Of a stretch of 64,000 nucleotides of DNA, positions 13,698-26,453 are shown piece after piece. The stretch comes from Dictyophora rubrovolvata (taxonomy: Eukaryota > Basidiomycota > Agaricomycetes > Phallales > Phallaceae), in NCBI GenBank assembly GCA_029959195.1, contig CP114119.1:310001-374000 (forward strand), read 5' to 3'. The translations under genes and the position numbers were made by a program. Position 1 is the first letter of the stretch; each line of letters opens with the position of its first letter. Below the pieces are notes generated by a model, which ran no database searches, had not been told where the DNA came from, and saw nothing but the letters and a program-made list of their open reading frames with translations.

Positions 13698-15017
13698 TCG
13701 ACCCTGTATGGTGGATTGGGTCATCGCTCCGCCACATGGAAATTGCGATCTAGGAATCAGGAGTTCATTTTTAGTTTCTTTGAAGATTACTCCTTGTAGT
13801 TTTCCGCTATGTTGTATATTCCGCAAATTTCCCGACAAGAAGAAATGCGTCAACGCCTACGGTGTACTTTAGTGCCGGTACCGGGAAAAGAACTGCAGCA
13901 GAGAACACCCTTGTGCAATGCCGAGTTTCGGCCACAGCCACGAACATTGAACATGTCACATTACCCGCAACCGCGGTCCCGAGATCATCTCCTGACAATT
14001 CACACACCACATCTTCATCTAATGACTACCGTTTCGAGAGCACGGTAATCCGCAGTCAACATTCTGGCTTCTTCTGGCTATCATGCAGCCATTATTTTGA
14101 TTTTTCCCGGTTGAGCTGAGGAACAGATCGTGACGGAAAAAGGGTGCCGTCCCAGACCAATGGGATCCGAACAAAGCGTAATATCAGCTTATTTTTCCGA
14201 TGCCTATGTTTCAAAGTCGCAATGGTATGCTTTCATTGGGAAGTTTTCTAATAGAGTGATGATTCAAGATGGGGTTGGCTTAACGAAAGAGAGAGAAAAC
14301 ACGTTTTGTGATAATGAAAAATGCGTTTTTAGCTTTTAGGCGCGGGTGAATGATTCTTTATATCTCTGTTCCGACACAATCGTCCTTCCGTCATTTATCA
14401 TGTAGTGCTGCTGTATAAGCTGTTACGTTGCATTTCATTTTTCCGCGCTTGGGACATGGATCTATGGCAAAATTTGGTTTAGTGAGATGCCAATTTCACA
14501 TTCTTATTAGCACTCTTTCGAAGAAGTGTGAAAGAATAATAAACAATGTTGCAACGTGCTACAGCTGTGGATCATCGACGTCTTCCCGAGAGTAGAGCGG
14601 AGAATGCTTAACCAAGTATGTAATGTCTCGCCTGGCGTCTTTGAGTATCAACCTTCACTTGAATTTCGGTCTATCGTTTGTATTCGAAACATTCAATTGT
14701 GTGCCTAGATTAAGGCTTCCGTTCGGCACGGGCAATCAAAAATCAATTATATTGGCCGTGGTCAGGGTACACGCTTGCAGACCGAAATGGGACCTTTTCC
14801 GAGCTAACCGGGTACCCCAATGGCAGTCAAAAAAATACTAATACAAAGTATCTTTCCACTACGGTGCTTATTCTCACGATACGTACGGTGGAAATTTGAA
14901 GATCGTTGACATGCGTCAGATACAAATAGTGCCGTGGATTTCGCTTCTCCTGTTCATCCTATTCTACCCACCATCTATCCCTCAGGCTCTTAGGCTACCT
15001 TGAACGTTTTTGAGTCA
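13698..15017. other. intergenic
   Basis: Overlapping open frames of 60-98 codons occur at 13.8-14.3 kb on both strands, but none has conserved blocks or plausible splicing. I see no gene. Confidence 0.5.
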
Positions 15018-16943
15018 ATGTCGAAAGTTAGAGTGGCTATATCGTAAGTTCTGCATAACTTCGCATCCTTTTCGTCGTCTTCATTGCATCTTTTCAAAAA
15101 AAGTGGAGGCGGAATAGCAGGATTATGTCTCGCCGTCGCATTATACAAATTAGATCCAACGAGGGAATGCGTCCAAGTCGACGTGTATGAGGCATCACCC
15201 GAGTTTACCGAAGTTGGAGCGGGCCTTACGTTGTGGGGGCGAGTATGCGAAGCGCTCGATACGCTCGGTCTGGCACAAGATTGCATCGACACCTCCGTCA
15301 TTGTAGCCTCAACAAGCCATATACCGTCCTGTTCGTCATTACAAATCACTAAATTTTGATTGACTGACATATCTCCCAATTATTAGCCAACGGCTTCACC
15401 CTACGTGATTATAGACAGCCATACACCGCATTCGGCAAACTTCCATTTCAAGGTAATTTCATATCCGCAAAACACTAATCAAAAGGAATGCAAACTTATT
15501 TCCCGTCCAGATGCGTGGTCTTTACATCGCAAAGACCTTCAAAACATCCTCCTACGTCGCATGCCTCCAGGAATATCTCATCTCAGCAAACGGCTTGTCA
15601 AATATGAATATGTCAGTCCTTTAGGGCCCATCGTATTGCATTTTTCCGATAACACGACGGTGGAATGCGACGTCCTGATTGGTGCAGACGGGATCCGTTC
15701 GGCAGTCCGAGCGCAAATTATGAGGGAAGCTGCTGAATTGACTAGAGCGAAACCTGAGTTGGAAGACTATACGCCTTATCATCGACATATTCTTCCAAGG
15801 TACAGCGGTACGATAACCTACCGCGCGCTTGTCAATCCAGTTGAACTAGCTATGCGTAACCCTAATCATCCCATGCTATATAGTCCGCAGGTCGTGCGTA
15901 TACCTTTTTAATTTCATTGAGTTGTTCGCAGAGATTAATTGCTTCTGTCTAGTACATGGGGAAAAGTCAGGTGCGTTTCGTGCTACTGCTATAGTTCGTA
16001 GAACGGCAATAACACTGATGTCTAATTTACAGCATGTTGTGGGATATCCTATTTCCGAAACTGTTATTAATGTCGCCATCAACATCACTCCAAAGGGTGT
16101 ACCGTATTCTTCGCCAGGAAGTCCGCTGTCACCGAGAAGCAACGCGCTTGTCGACCGCTCGCGAACAATCACTCGCGAGGCATTCAATTGTGATGTCAGA
16201 CCCCTGTTCAAAGACTGGGTCGGTCAGGTAGATGAGCTCCTTGATGTATGTCATTCCTTGTTCATCATATGGTAAAAACGTTCTCAACCGTAACGCCTCA
16301 CAGGCTGTGGATACATCTATTGAATGGCCAATTATGGATGTAGAACCGTTACCATTTTACTCTCGTGGTAGAATTGCGTTGATCGGAGACGCGGTGAGTT
16401 AAATCTCGGATTCTCCCCCGATCTATGATGACTTAAGTAAACTTTCGGTCATCTTTGTTCTTCTCCGGTTCGGTCCCTGCAGGCTCATGCTACTGTTCCG
16501 TATCTCGGAGCTGGAGCTGCATTTGCTATTGAGGTATGTGCACACTTTCATTTACATACGCTGTTTCTACTTCCGAATCGGCGGATATAGCTGATTTTAC
16601 TTTCTCTTAGGATGCTTTTGTTTTATCCCGTCTTCTTCACCACGCAGCAGCAATACTGTCGGAAACATCCTCAGTATCTCGTGTACACGTTCTAGAACAA
16701 ACCCTCCGAATATTCGAGGAAATTCGGTTACCATACGGGAACAAAGCTGTTGAGAACGGCCGCAAAGCATTATGCGATTTCCAACTTTGCGGGCCGAGTG
16801 GGATGGACCTTGAAAAGTCCGTTTTGTCGATTATTGAAACTTATGAAGATACCACACGTGTTGTTGGCGGATGTGGTCCTAATGCTGATAGCGCTAGAGC
16901 GTTGAAGTTACTAGATTTACGATGCCGCAGTCTTCGAAGATAA
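15018..16943 (+). CDS. FAD-dependent monooxygenase (salicylate hydroxylase-like), copy 2
   Basis: Group A flavin monooxygenase, cytosolic. Nine exons: 15018-15043, 15104-15330, 15387-15452, 15511-15890, 15953-15970, 16033-16245, 16304-16393, 16483-16533, 16611-16943; 467 residues, all phases closing. Motifs: GGGIAG after a very short first exon; DVLIGADGIRSAVR in the middle; LIGDA then AHATVPYLGAGA, split by an intron exactly after GDA. A mini-exon of 18 nt encodes YMGKSQ. Exon order and phases match copy 3 almost throughout, so the two are duplicates, whereas copy 1 is older. It follows the aldo-keto reductase on the same strand at 1.3 kb. Substrate unknown; the family includes salicylate, kynurenine and polyketide hydroxylases. 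Confidence 0.9.
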
Positions 16944-18837
16944 CTCTGGTTCAGTAACCAGTCTTTTTTTACCTGCTTGCTCCCTACACATGGATTCATG
17001 ACGAGTTGTCTATGATAAGCTATACCATTTATTGCTAACGCTTTGTATTATTGTCTCAATTTTGACGTACATAGATGCTAAATCAAAATAAGATGTTGCA
17101 CCGATATATACCCATATAATAATATTATACATTACATATGCAATAATGGGAACTGATCAAAATCAAGCCTGCAATCACAAGATGCTGTTAATTTACCTAA
17201 AGTGGTACAACCTGCATATTGTAGTCGGAGGCGGAAGGGGAGATGTATATCAAGATATGTCGACGAATGTCACTCTCACAAAGAGTAGTGTACTGTGCAC
17301 ACCAGACTTCTACAATATGTACTTAGTGTACACTGACAAAAATTATGTACCAACCATCTCGCCGCACTAGATTCCAGAAGTGTGGCTGAAAATTATGTAA
17401 TTCGGATCAAAGGCTAATTGTTCCAGAGATTAAGGAACTGCAGATAAAAAAAGGAAGTGAGAGGGAATTTATTATGAAACACTCTTAAGCCCTGTAAATT
17501 TTGGAAGTTACTGCCAATTTGTAAATTTGTGTAATTTAGAGACTTCGATGTGTGCATGCTTTGAGGTTCTTTAACCCGGCATTTTCCTATAATGAATATT
17601 GATGTTATATCCAGAAATTCTCAAACAGAACTTCTAAACCGCCTGCCAAAGTAGAGAGCTTCAAAAGAAGCCTTCTGATGACTCTCTCCCACGGTGGGAG
17701 CCCAAAACATGGGAACGTCCTGCTGTTGACAGCTCGTCTACAAACTCATTAGCATCAGCGGAATATCTACCGGCGGAACGAAGAAAAAAAAACTTGTGCG
17801 CGGTGAAACAAAGGGGTCGGTTGACCATATGCTAATCAGGATACTGTAATGTATTTTGATGTATTTATATTAGTATACGTTGTCGGAGGAAGTGCAGGTT
17901 AGGAAAGAGCAGAATATTATTCTTTAAAATTCGGCAGGTTAACACATGAGATAGTTCACACCGATCGTTGCTATAATGGGTCTCTGAATGTGTCAGAACC
18001 ATGCAGAAGTCCCGATTCCGATGGAGTAGGGATAGCTGAAGAGAAAGAAGGCGACAGTGATTTTTTAAGCGTTAAAGGCAATACCAGTAACAGCTATGCA
18101 AAATGAATCCAGTAAATATTCTTAATTTTACGTCTACTTGATAGTATGTAGTTTAGTGGAATGCTGGTTGGCTTGTGGCGATAACACTTTCACATTCACT
18201 ATTAGTTCTTATATTAGTCCTAACGAGTCGGAGTCGGGCTCTCGAGTATTTTCTTCTATTGGTGTGACATACGCATTCTTCCTAGGTCTCGTGGAAAGGG
18301 GAACAGCAAACTCCGTTAGAGGTTCTTTTGCTAGCCTGATATAACGATGACATGGTATACCTGGGAAAAATTACATAGGACCGGCGGCGCAAACTCACTA
18401 GTATTTTTTTGTGAAGCCAGCGGTCTCGACATTTTTACAAGTAAAAATAATCATATACACGTTCGATCTCTTGAGAATGCGAATAAAACGGGTGATAGAT
18501 TGGAGGGCGGTTCTAAGAAGCTCGATTGCAACTTCGGATAAATATAGGTACGGTTCAACTCCCCCGCAATTCTCGGGTCACTCGGAGCGCGCCGTTGCCT
18601 GCTGTTGCTACTCCATTTTACTTGATTAGGCTTTTAAATATTGGAAATGAGACATAAAGCGAGCACAAGCGGGGACGCCACTCCGATTGCGAGTAATTTC
18701 CAAGCAAGGGGCAAGCCCGGTAAATGAATGAATTATCAGTTGCACTGTAGATCAAGGAGGCTCTACATTAATGATCGACGAATTAGGGAAAGATAAGATA
18801 GGGAACATACTGAGCAATTTTGACTAACCGATTCTCA
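16944..18837. other. intergenic
   Basis: AT-rich, with only short unsupported open frames (60-74 codons). It contains the 3' flank of monooxygenase copy 2 and the 3' flank of the DUF4604 gene, which converge here. No other feature seen. Confidence 0.5.
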
Positions 18838-19511
18838 CTAGCTCATGTCATTCTGATTGAACGAGAGTGACCCTTTTTGGGGTTTCTTCACCTTCTTGGT
18901 CGGCTTATCCGTTTCTTCATGTAAAACTTTACGTTTATTTCCAGATGGCTTATTTTTTTTGGTTGAAAACGAAAGGCCCCCACCACTGTCTAACTTTGTT
19001 TGGGGCTCTGACTGATGGGGTATCGTTGTACTTGACGTTTGCCCGTTCTTATTCTCGTCTTCATCCTCGTGACGCAAGGGTGTCAATCCCTTGGCTAATC
19101 AAATAGGCAATCAATTCAAGACGGAAAAAAAAAGAATGACTACAGAAGAGAATGAGATGGTTAGCGCTGAATCTCACCTTTCCGTTTTTCGTTCTCTACC
19201 TCCCGTTCCGATAAGTGTTTGCCTTCTTTAACGACCACAATGACAGGTTTCTCATCTTCCTTGTCTTCTTCATCCGAGTGGTGCGGATCGTCATTTTTCG
19301 GTGTTTCTGTGACAGGCGGACGCCGTCTTTCACGTCCAAATTCGTCTAGTTCTCCTTCTCCTTCGTCGTCAGCAATTTGGGGTTCGTATTCGTCATCCGC
19401 CGGTGCTCTCCCGCCAACTTGCCTCTGTAATTTCAGCAAAAATGCAGGTGTCTTGCTTTGATAAGTTAATCGGGAAGAAAGCTGTTGCCTTGTGGGTTCT
19501 TTTGGAGCCAT
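18838..19511 (-). CDS. DUF4604 protein (KIAA1143-like)
   Basis: Small, highly charged eukaryotic protein of unknown function. Two exons, 19511-19178 and 19094-18838, joined at phase 1; 196 residues. The N-terminus has the family block: SRLTYQSKTPAFLLKLQRQVGG, then an acidic stretch (DDEGEGELDEFGRE) and PVIVVVKEGKHLSEREVE, which is diagnostic for DUF4604 (PF15377). The C-terminal exon is Lys-rich and carries repeats such as KKVKKPQKGSLSF, probably a nuclear localisation signal plus the terminal conserved SLSF patch. It shares a 220-bp divergent promoter with the TFB2 gene, which supports housekeeping expression. Confidence in family is high; function is not known. Confidence 0.88.
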
Positions 19512-19731
19512 AGACGTAGTATTGAATAGTTCTCAGTGGGAGGTACTCAGTTGGTACTGCCGTTGGTACTCAGTGACACTAGTGACAGAGTCTGAGTCAC
19601 AATGTGACGTAAGCGCCGAAGGAAGGGGCTACGGCGGTCACACACCTTTGCAAGGAACCTTCAACGCACCTCATTCAAACCGTTCCTCTCTTGTGGATTG
19701 CAAATAAATCCCATGCTTCGATAAAATTTAA
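19512..19731. promoter_or_regulatory. divergent promoter, DUF4604 / TFB2
   Basis: The two start codons are 220 bp apart and point away from each other, so the space must hold both promoters. Short repeats of GGTACTCAGT and GTGACACTAGTGAC lie near 19550-19590, and a TGACGTAAG element resembling a CRE/ATF site lies near 19605. The role of these motifs is inferred only. Confidence 0.6.
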
Positions 19732-21815
19732 ATGCCACCTAAATTGGTACAATCGCTTCCGAATTCTTTGCTACCGTTTTTACACTCCCAGTCACAAAGC
19801 GCGTTAACTCGTCTTTATTCACGTCCTTCGGCATGTCTTGCCATCTTCCGGTATGACGAATTGTTTTCAAGTACTTTGATACCAGTTCATGATACTTTTT
19901 TTCAGACTTTTGAGCCCCTTAGAAAGACAGATTATCATGAGCACCGTGTGGTTAGATTCCTCTTTGCCGACAGCCACCTTTGAGGCTTGGATAACGAAAG
20001 ATGGTCGAAAGTATGGTTTTAAAGTTCAAGAGTCAAATGCCTATGTGTATCTTGTTTTTTTAGACCATATGAAGAAGCACTGAAGTCTCTTTCCAAACTA
20101 CATATTCTCTCTCTGACGGGTTCCAAGTTGAATCTAAACACTACCTTCCGTGCTGCTTTCAGAATGTCGTTGACAGGAGAGTACGTTATACGCTCATTAT
20201 TATTTACATATCAAGTTACCTTTTACCCCTGTGATAGTGGTGAACACCGAAGTTTTGGTATTCCGGCCGACAAAAGTGAAAAGGGCAAAGAAAGAGAGAA
20301 GCGCTCAACGTCAACCGAATCTCTTGATAATTACGCTAGAGAACACTGGGAGGCAAGCAATATTGTCGAATACGTCTTTTTCGCTCTAATTCAGTCATGG
20401 TTTAATATTAGACCATCCTTCATTTTATGGTAGCTTCTGGTACCGGCCAAGCGCCTACAAGACCGTCGCAAGGGGTTCTATATCTCCTTCAAAGGAGCGG
20501 ATTAATGGCCACTTTATTATCTACATCGTATGGTTTGCTTCTGAAAAAAGGTTAAATGTTGACACATGGTCGTTTTTAGAGGTACTAGCACGCGGATAAC
20601 ATCGGCCGGTTTTCAATTCCTCCTTCATTCTCCACATGAACAGATATGGATGTTGCTACTGCAATATCTAGATATGGCAGAGGTACGCTGGTGTCTAGTG
20701 TCCGATTTCCTATATGAAACCATCAACAGGAACGCCAAATGGACGTTGTAGAAGTTCTAAGTTTTCTTCTCATGCTCTCAACAATGGAGCTTGGACAGGC
20801 ATACCTGACAGAAAATCTCAGTCCCACCCAATTGACTATGTTAGAAGATCTTCAAGATTATGGAATGATCAAACACAAAAAGGTATATTTGTTTTTTGCG
20901 GCAAGCGGGTTCCATCATATAACGGATTTTAACCACAGCAAAAAGGCAACGTCGCACCCGGTCAATCGCCTATACGGAAGTTTTATCCTACTCGGCTCTC
21001 TACCACGCTCACTTCCTCATCTTCTCCTCTCCCCATTGTTCCTGGTACTGCAAGCGGTCTTGGTACTTTGACAAAGAATCCGATTGGAACGACTGGGACC
21101 ACCTCAGAAGGTTTCATCATTCTGGAGACCAATTACCGTCTTTATGCCTACACTGGTAAGCATCGTGTCTTCCATTGTTCCTGACTCCAAGCAGTAACTG
21201 TCCTCAAACCAGACAATCCTCTTCAAATCGCTGTCCTTAATCTGTTTGTCACATTGAAGTCCCGGTTTCCCAACCTCGTTGTGGGTAGCCTTACCAGAGA
21301 AAGCGTTAAGAGGGCTTTGGCGAATGGTATATCGGCTGAACAAGTAACCTCTTTTTTTGCCTTTTGGGAATCATCTGACTACGTCCACCTATCATATATA
21401 GATTATAAGTTATCTAACTGCGCATGCTCATCCACAAATGCGAAAAAATGTGCGTTTTACGCTGCGATCCTCCAATTCCTTATTTTGACTATATCTGCGC
21501 AGAATCCATTACTACCCGTAACGGTTCAAGACCAAGTTCGACTTTGGGAGCTTGAACGCAATAGGCTTGAGTCCAAAGAAGGTTAATCCGTTCAACTCCA
21601 AACTTTTTCCTCATGATAACCCTGCGTTCTACGTTGCAGGGTACCTTTATACGGCTTTCGCTTCTCAATCGGACTACGAGTTCGTTCTGGAGTATGCACG
21701 AAAGCTCGGTGTCGTTGTTTGGGAAAGCTCTGCTAAACGGTGTTTCTTTGGGACGTTGGAAGGCCATAGTCTTGTAAGGGCTTTCATTGAGAGTCGGACT
21801 GCTGGAAGAGCCTAG
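19732..21815 (+). CDS. TFB2: TFIIH subunit Tfb2/p52
   Basis: Core TFIIH subunit that anchors and activates the XPB/Ssl2 translocase in transcription initiation and nucleotide excision repair; nuclear. Twelve exons: 19732-19850, 19906-20010, 20064-20180, 20238-20352, 20412-20527, 20580-20682, 20730-20882, 20939-21155, 21213-21343, 21402-21449, 21503-21581, 21640-21815; 492 residues (yeast 513). Every block lines up with yeast Tfb2: RLYSRPSACLAIFR, NLNTTFRAAFRMSLTG, ILHFMVASG, TSAGFQFLLHSP, GFIILETNYRLYAYT, VGSLTRESVKRALANGIS, ISYLTAHAHPQMR, VQDQVRLWELERNR and the C-terminal LGVVVWES that meets Tfb5. Intron 4 begins with GC (20353), not GT: only that donor restores the conserved HWE-TILHFMV junction. 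Essential gene, probably intact. Confidence 0.95.
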
Positions 21816-24648
21816 AAAAACCTAAAAAAATGGATTAAACCAATCGTTTAACAAAAGTTTACTGTATACGTTACTAAGCGCTAAGACCGGCTGACTCGCA
21901 GCATAGTTCTGTAAAACGTTGGGTTGTTGATTGTTGTTGACTATTTTTATTATCATTGGTATAGAAAATCAAAAAGTAGACTAGCCCCAGAGACCCGGTT
22001 GAAAGATTTTGAAAGGTCGGAGTATATCCCTTCGTATTGACACAAAATTTCGCATGCGAAGCTTTCAGCTGAACTTTGGCTAGAAGCGGTGAGTTCATTG
22101 ATCCCACGCGTATACGACGAAACGCAGGGTCACTTTCCAGAAGCATTCTATGAAAGATGGTGATAGTGGGACGTCTTCTGTCAAAGCATGAGAATTAAAG
22201 GAAGAACCGTTCTCACTCCAGCCGTACATGTTTATTCATTTGAGCCACACTTAACTCTACGCGCGAATTCTGATTTCGGTTTCGGATGCGAGGTTCTCGC
22301 AAACCTTAGGAACCACTACTCATCTTCTGCTCAAGAGAAGGGGGTTATGTACTGCAACTTTGACTCCAGTACCGCACAGTATCCTGGACCCACTATCTGG
22401 GATACATTTATAAAGTGCCCTTTGCAATAGCGTCATCCCGCTTGAACCGTAAGTCGTCTTGTTAGTGCCCTTATTACAAATTGAGTCATATCTTTGATTG
22501 GCAGATTGCGAAGGATGTGAATCGACGTCATTGACCCTCGTTTTTCGGATATTAGCCGCGTCTGAAAATCGACGACCATTTTAATGTCCGGGCTCAAATA
22601 TTCTCCATTTGCCCCGGACCTAAAAGCCAATGGTATCACGGATACGATAGTTTGTCGTATAGCCACAGGGGCAACAACACTCAAGCCTTTTATTTATGTT
22701 GAAGCGATCGAAATCGCATGTTTTGAAAAAGTTGAGGTTTTACCTCTTGGCGTATCCTATATCTATTAGTTAATTAACTTGAAAACATGTCCGCTAGTTA
22801 CCTTTAATGGAAAATACATGTCGTTCATAATGAAGGAGCTGCAGAAGAAACATACTTGGGTACCCAATGGTCGATCTTCTCATTAACACGACTCGGAACT
22901 GAATGCTGGCTTTTCGGAGGTTAACTTTAACAGGGAACGTCTGTCGTCGATTTATCCTGATCACGTTTGCGATTATCCATTCTTCTCGGACGTAAACATT
23001 ACCTGATCTGCTGAATTCTTGAAAATATCAAATAAATATCAAATTGAGAAAACCCAGACTAGGAAGACTGACGGTACAACTGTGTTCTGCTGCCCATTCA
23101 GTAGCGCTCAAAGTGTGCCTGTCATCAAAGCCAGAGATAGGCGGCTAAGAGGTCCACCTGGAATCTTTGTTCTAGAAAGGGAGAGGTAGGTGGGAAAGGC
23201 TTCAAAATACTCAACTTCTGACCCATAAATCGTTGCATCGTAATGAAGCTTCGCATAAGCTCGTCAAATGCTAGCGCTCGGGCACAAGCACGTATTAGTG
23301 TTGTTGTCTAATTATATCCAAGCTCTGTTTTTAACATCCATATTTCGAAACGGGTTTAGCAGAAGTCAAGCTGCCAGGCAGGTTTATTGATGGAACGATG
23401 ATTTCCAACTTATGGTAGGGCTAAAATAAGCCACACAAGAGCCAAGTTTGAAATAAAACATACCCAGTTTTGCATTCCTAACTGTCGATTTTTTTCTCAG
23501 AATTAATCATCATTGGGACCATAGAGTAAATGAGTTTGTCATATTGAACTCTTCTTCCGCCGAAGGACTCGGGCCCCGGTGAAGTCGCACCGTGGCGACA
23601 GTTTGTTGATTGAAGCCCATTCAGGAGACAGCTTGTGAGTGAGATATACATTTTCACCTTCTTGTCATAGTTTAAATAGAGACAGATAATTAAAGTATGT
23701 GAATAACAGAAAGTAATAAAAAATTGAGCTATACGGACATTGGCAGTTTGTTGGAAGTCACATGCGCATTGGTCACGCGGTCACGCGCCACGGCCTCTTG
23801 AGTCTTGACTTGGCCTAGTCTAACGCGGTTTGGAGTTCTTTTAAATAATTTCTAACTTTCTCTTTGTTCGTGACGTTCGAGGGTATTCTTAGGATCATGA
23901 GTCTCGACATGTCCAGTGAAATCTCTGGCGGCCAGCTTCTTTTATGACAGACTGCGCATGCTAATCGAAATCATCGGAGACAAAGATGTCCCTCTCACGT
24001 TTTTCTCTTCTGCAGTTCACTTATTGAGGGGCGCCTTGTAACGAGGCTATCTCAGGCTTGCGCGCGGCGTCAATTCAACTCAGTCCCCCATCATCACATC
24101 GCCCCCCCTGACCCCCGCTGTACTCTTTGCCTGAGGCCTCTTCTTCACAGATGAAGTATTGATGATATCGTTTCATTGCCTCCAAGCTTCCTCCATTAGT
24201 ATCACATTTCAAGTTCCTAACTGGTGTAATCTTTTTTTTCACCTTACCGGTGAAAGAAAGTATCTTCCGAAAAGATTGGGGATAAAAACATCATAATATG
24301 ATAGAACCGTTAACTGTGACGGCTCTTTGATCCCATTCGAAGTCATCTTGAACCTTATTCTTTGTGTTATATTAATGATAACATAAAATTAAAAGTGTCC
24401 GTGTCCACCGCTCTCAGCTTTTTTTAACAAACCCCTCACTGGTAGTCCGCCCATCTCGGAAGAACGTCATCTCCCTGGAATTTCCAAATCATCAAATAGT
24501 CCGAGGTCATCCAGTAGCAGTGCACATCCGATATGTACGGCTTACCCAGGATAGAAGTTCGTTACCTTTGAGCTGGGTTGAAAAACCTTATAAAACAATG
24601 CGCATCCCCGTCGACGAGGCTGGCCATTTCCGAAAAAATCTTCCCAAA
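21816..24648. other. intergenic
   Basis: Open frames of 60-90 codons around 22.1-22.8 kb on both strands lack recognisable domains. The stretch 23.4-24.5 kb is AT-rich and without frames. No gene, RNA or repeat I can support. Confidence 0.5.
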
Positions 24649-26453
24649 ATGACGCGGTTCACAGTGGGCATTTGGTGTGTTACCCATCCTTTACAACAGC
24701 TACCTGCTTTATCCCTTTCAACTCATTATATGAACAGTGGTGCCGGAATTGCTGGAGTCTGTTTAGCCCTTGAGCTGATGGGATCCCCTGATATTCGAGT
24801 CGATTTATACGAATCATCTACTGAACTATCGGCAGCTGGTGCAAGCATTACGATTTCCCGTAAGGCCCAATATGTCTTGCGAAAGATGGGTTTGGAAGAT
24901 GCTTGTGTGAGAGCTTGCCAAGATGCAGGAGAGGGTAGAGGTATGCTTCTTTGACACTATTAAAGGAGTAAAATAATTTCATATGATATATAACCAACTA
25001 ATCCTAGATTCTATCTTCTACTTACGCAGTCCCGATCTGGAAGGTGATTTTGGCATTCTACCTTTGAAAGGCAAGCATCGCAACTCCGGGTCTCGGGCCA
25101 AGCTCGGACATCGCATCTGACGAAGTAATTTCTTTTAGATGCGTTACGAATCTCCCGAGGAGAATTCATGAAAATTGTCGTCCAATCATTACCAAGAAAT
25201 ATCATACGTTTGGGGAAAAGACTCGTCAAATACTCTTATGTTCGAGAAAACGGTCCTATTGGGCTTCAGTTTTCAGATGGGACGAGAGCCATTTGTGATG
25301 TGCTTATTGGATGTGATGGCGTGCGATCCATCGTTAGAGGTCAATTTATTCGGGATAAAGCACTGGCCGACGATGACGATAGGCTCCTCAAGCACGTCGA
25401 GCCGAGATGGAGTGGAACGGTGATATATCGTTCCTTAATACCAAAGTCTCGGTTAGCCGCGCAAAATCCAAATCACAGCTTACTTTCGGCAGGGCAAATT
25501 GTAAGTAAATAAACACCTTTTTTGTGTGTCAATTTCATTTATGTGATTTCATGTCCGGCGCTACTAGTACTTAGGGAAAAGTCAGGTTAGTTTTGTCATT
25601 TCGGTTCCTTGTTTACCCTTCATTCACTAATGTCGTTATAGCACATTACGGCACATCCTTTTCGTAGTGGAATGCTGGACGTGGCAATATCTATAACGGA
25701 TTTATCCAAAGAGGGGTCGGTATGGCCCTCAACCAGTTGGTCGTCGCAATTGGATAAAGAAGCTGCACGTCAAAAGCTATCTGAAAAATCCTCGGACTGG
25801 AATAAAGAAGCGCAAGATGTTATTAGAGTAAGAGCTTTACAATTATTTTCTGGTGATGAGCCGAATTGTATAACCTGTGTATATAGGTTTTCGAGACGAC
25901 CATCAAGACCGCGGTAATGGACGTCGAACCTTTGCCTTACCATGTTCGAGGACATGTCGCTCTCATTGGAGATGCGGTATGTTCTCACAAGCTGTTTTAC
26001 GCTCCCTCTTATTCAATGACTATCAAAGGGGCATGCTGCACTACCATATACAGGAGGAAATGCGTCCATGGCAATCGAAGTATGTTTTCTTTCATAAATT
26101 TTCGCAGTTTGCAGTTTTGATAGATCTATTAGGATGCCTACGCTCTGGGACGCATATTGAAAGCAGCAATCACTACAAAACCGAATCTTCCAATCGCACT
26201 AAAGGCCTATCAACGGATACGAAAGCCGTATGGAAATAGAAACATTCACAACGCACGACAGGTGCTACGCGAATTTCAATTCAACGGAAGTGGAGATGAC
26301 ATGGAAGACGTGGTAGAAAATATTTCCTACTGCTTCAATGAGACTTTCGCTACAGCAGGATCTACGCCTGATGCCGATGTGCGGAAAGCGTTAGACTGGA
26401 TGATTAGTCAAATTTCACAAGGTCAAAGTGCCAGCGGTCCTGGGACTGCGTAA
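24649..26453 (+). CDS. FAD-dependent monooxygenase (salicylate hydroxylase-like), copy 3
   Basis: Group A flavin monooxygenase, duplicate of copy 2. Exons: 24649-24674, 24738-24940, 25008-25070, 25139-25500, 25568-25585, 25642-25827, 25887-25976, 26029-26079, 26133-26453; 439 residues. Motifs: CGAGIAG after a 26-nt first exon; DVLIGCDGVRSIVRGQ; LIGDA then GHAALPYTGG across an intron. The 18-nt mini-exon encoding YLGKSQ is conserved with copy 2. Intron 3 starts with GC (25071), while the equivalent intron of copy 2 starts with GT. The FAD motif reads GDAGHA instead of the usual GDAAHA; the change is mild and the gene looks intact. An in-frame ATG at 24520 would extend the product but breaks the family's usual start. 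Confidence 0.9.

Noticed and set aside
22188-22769. Frames of 60-80 codons after TFB2
   Set aside because: No conserved block on either strand and no splice model joins them.
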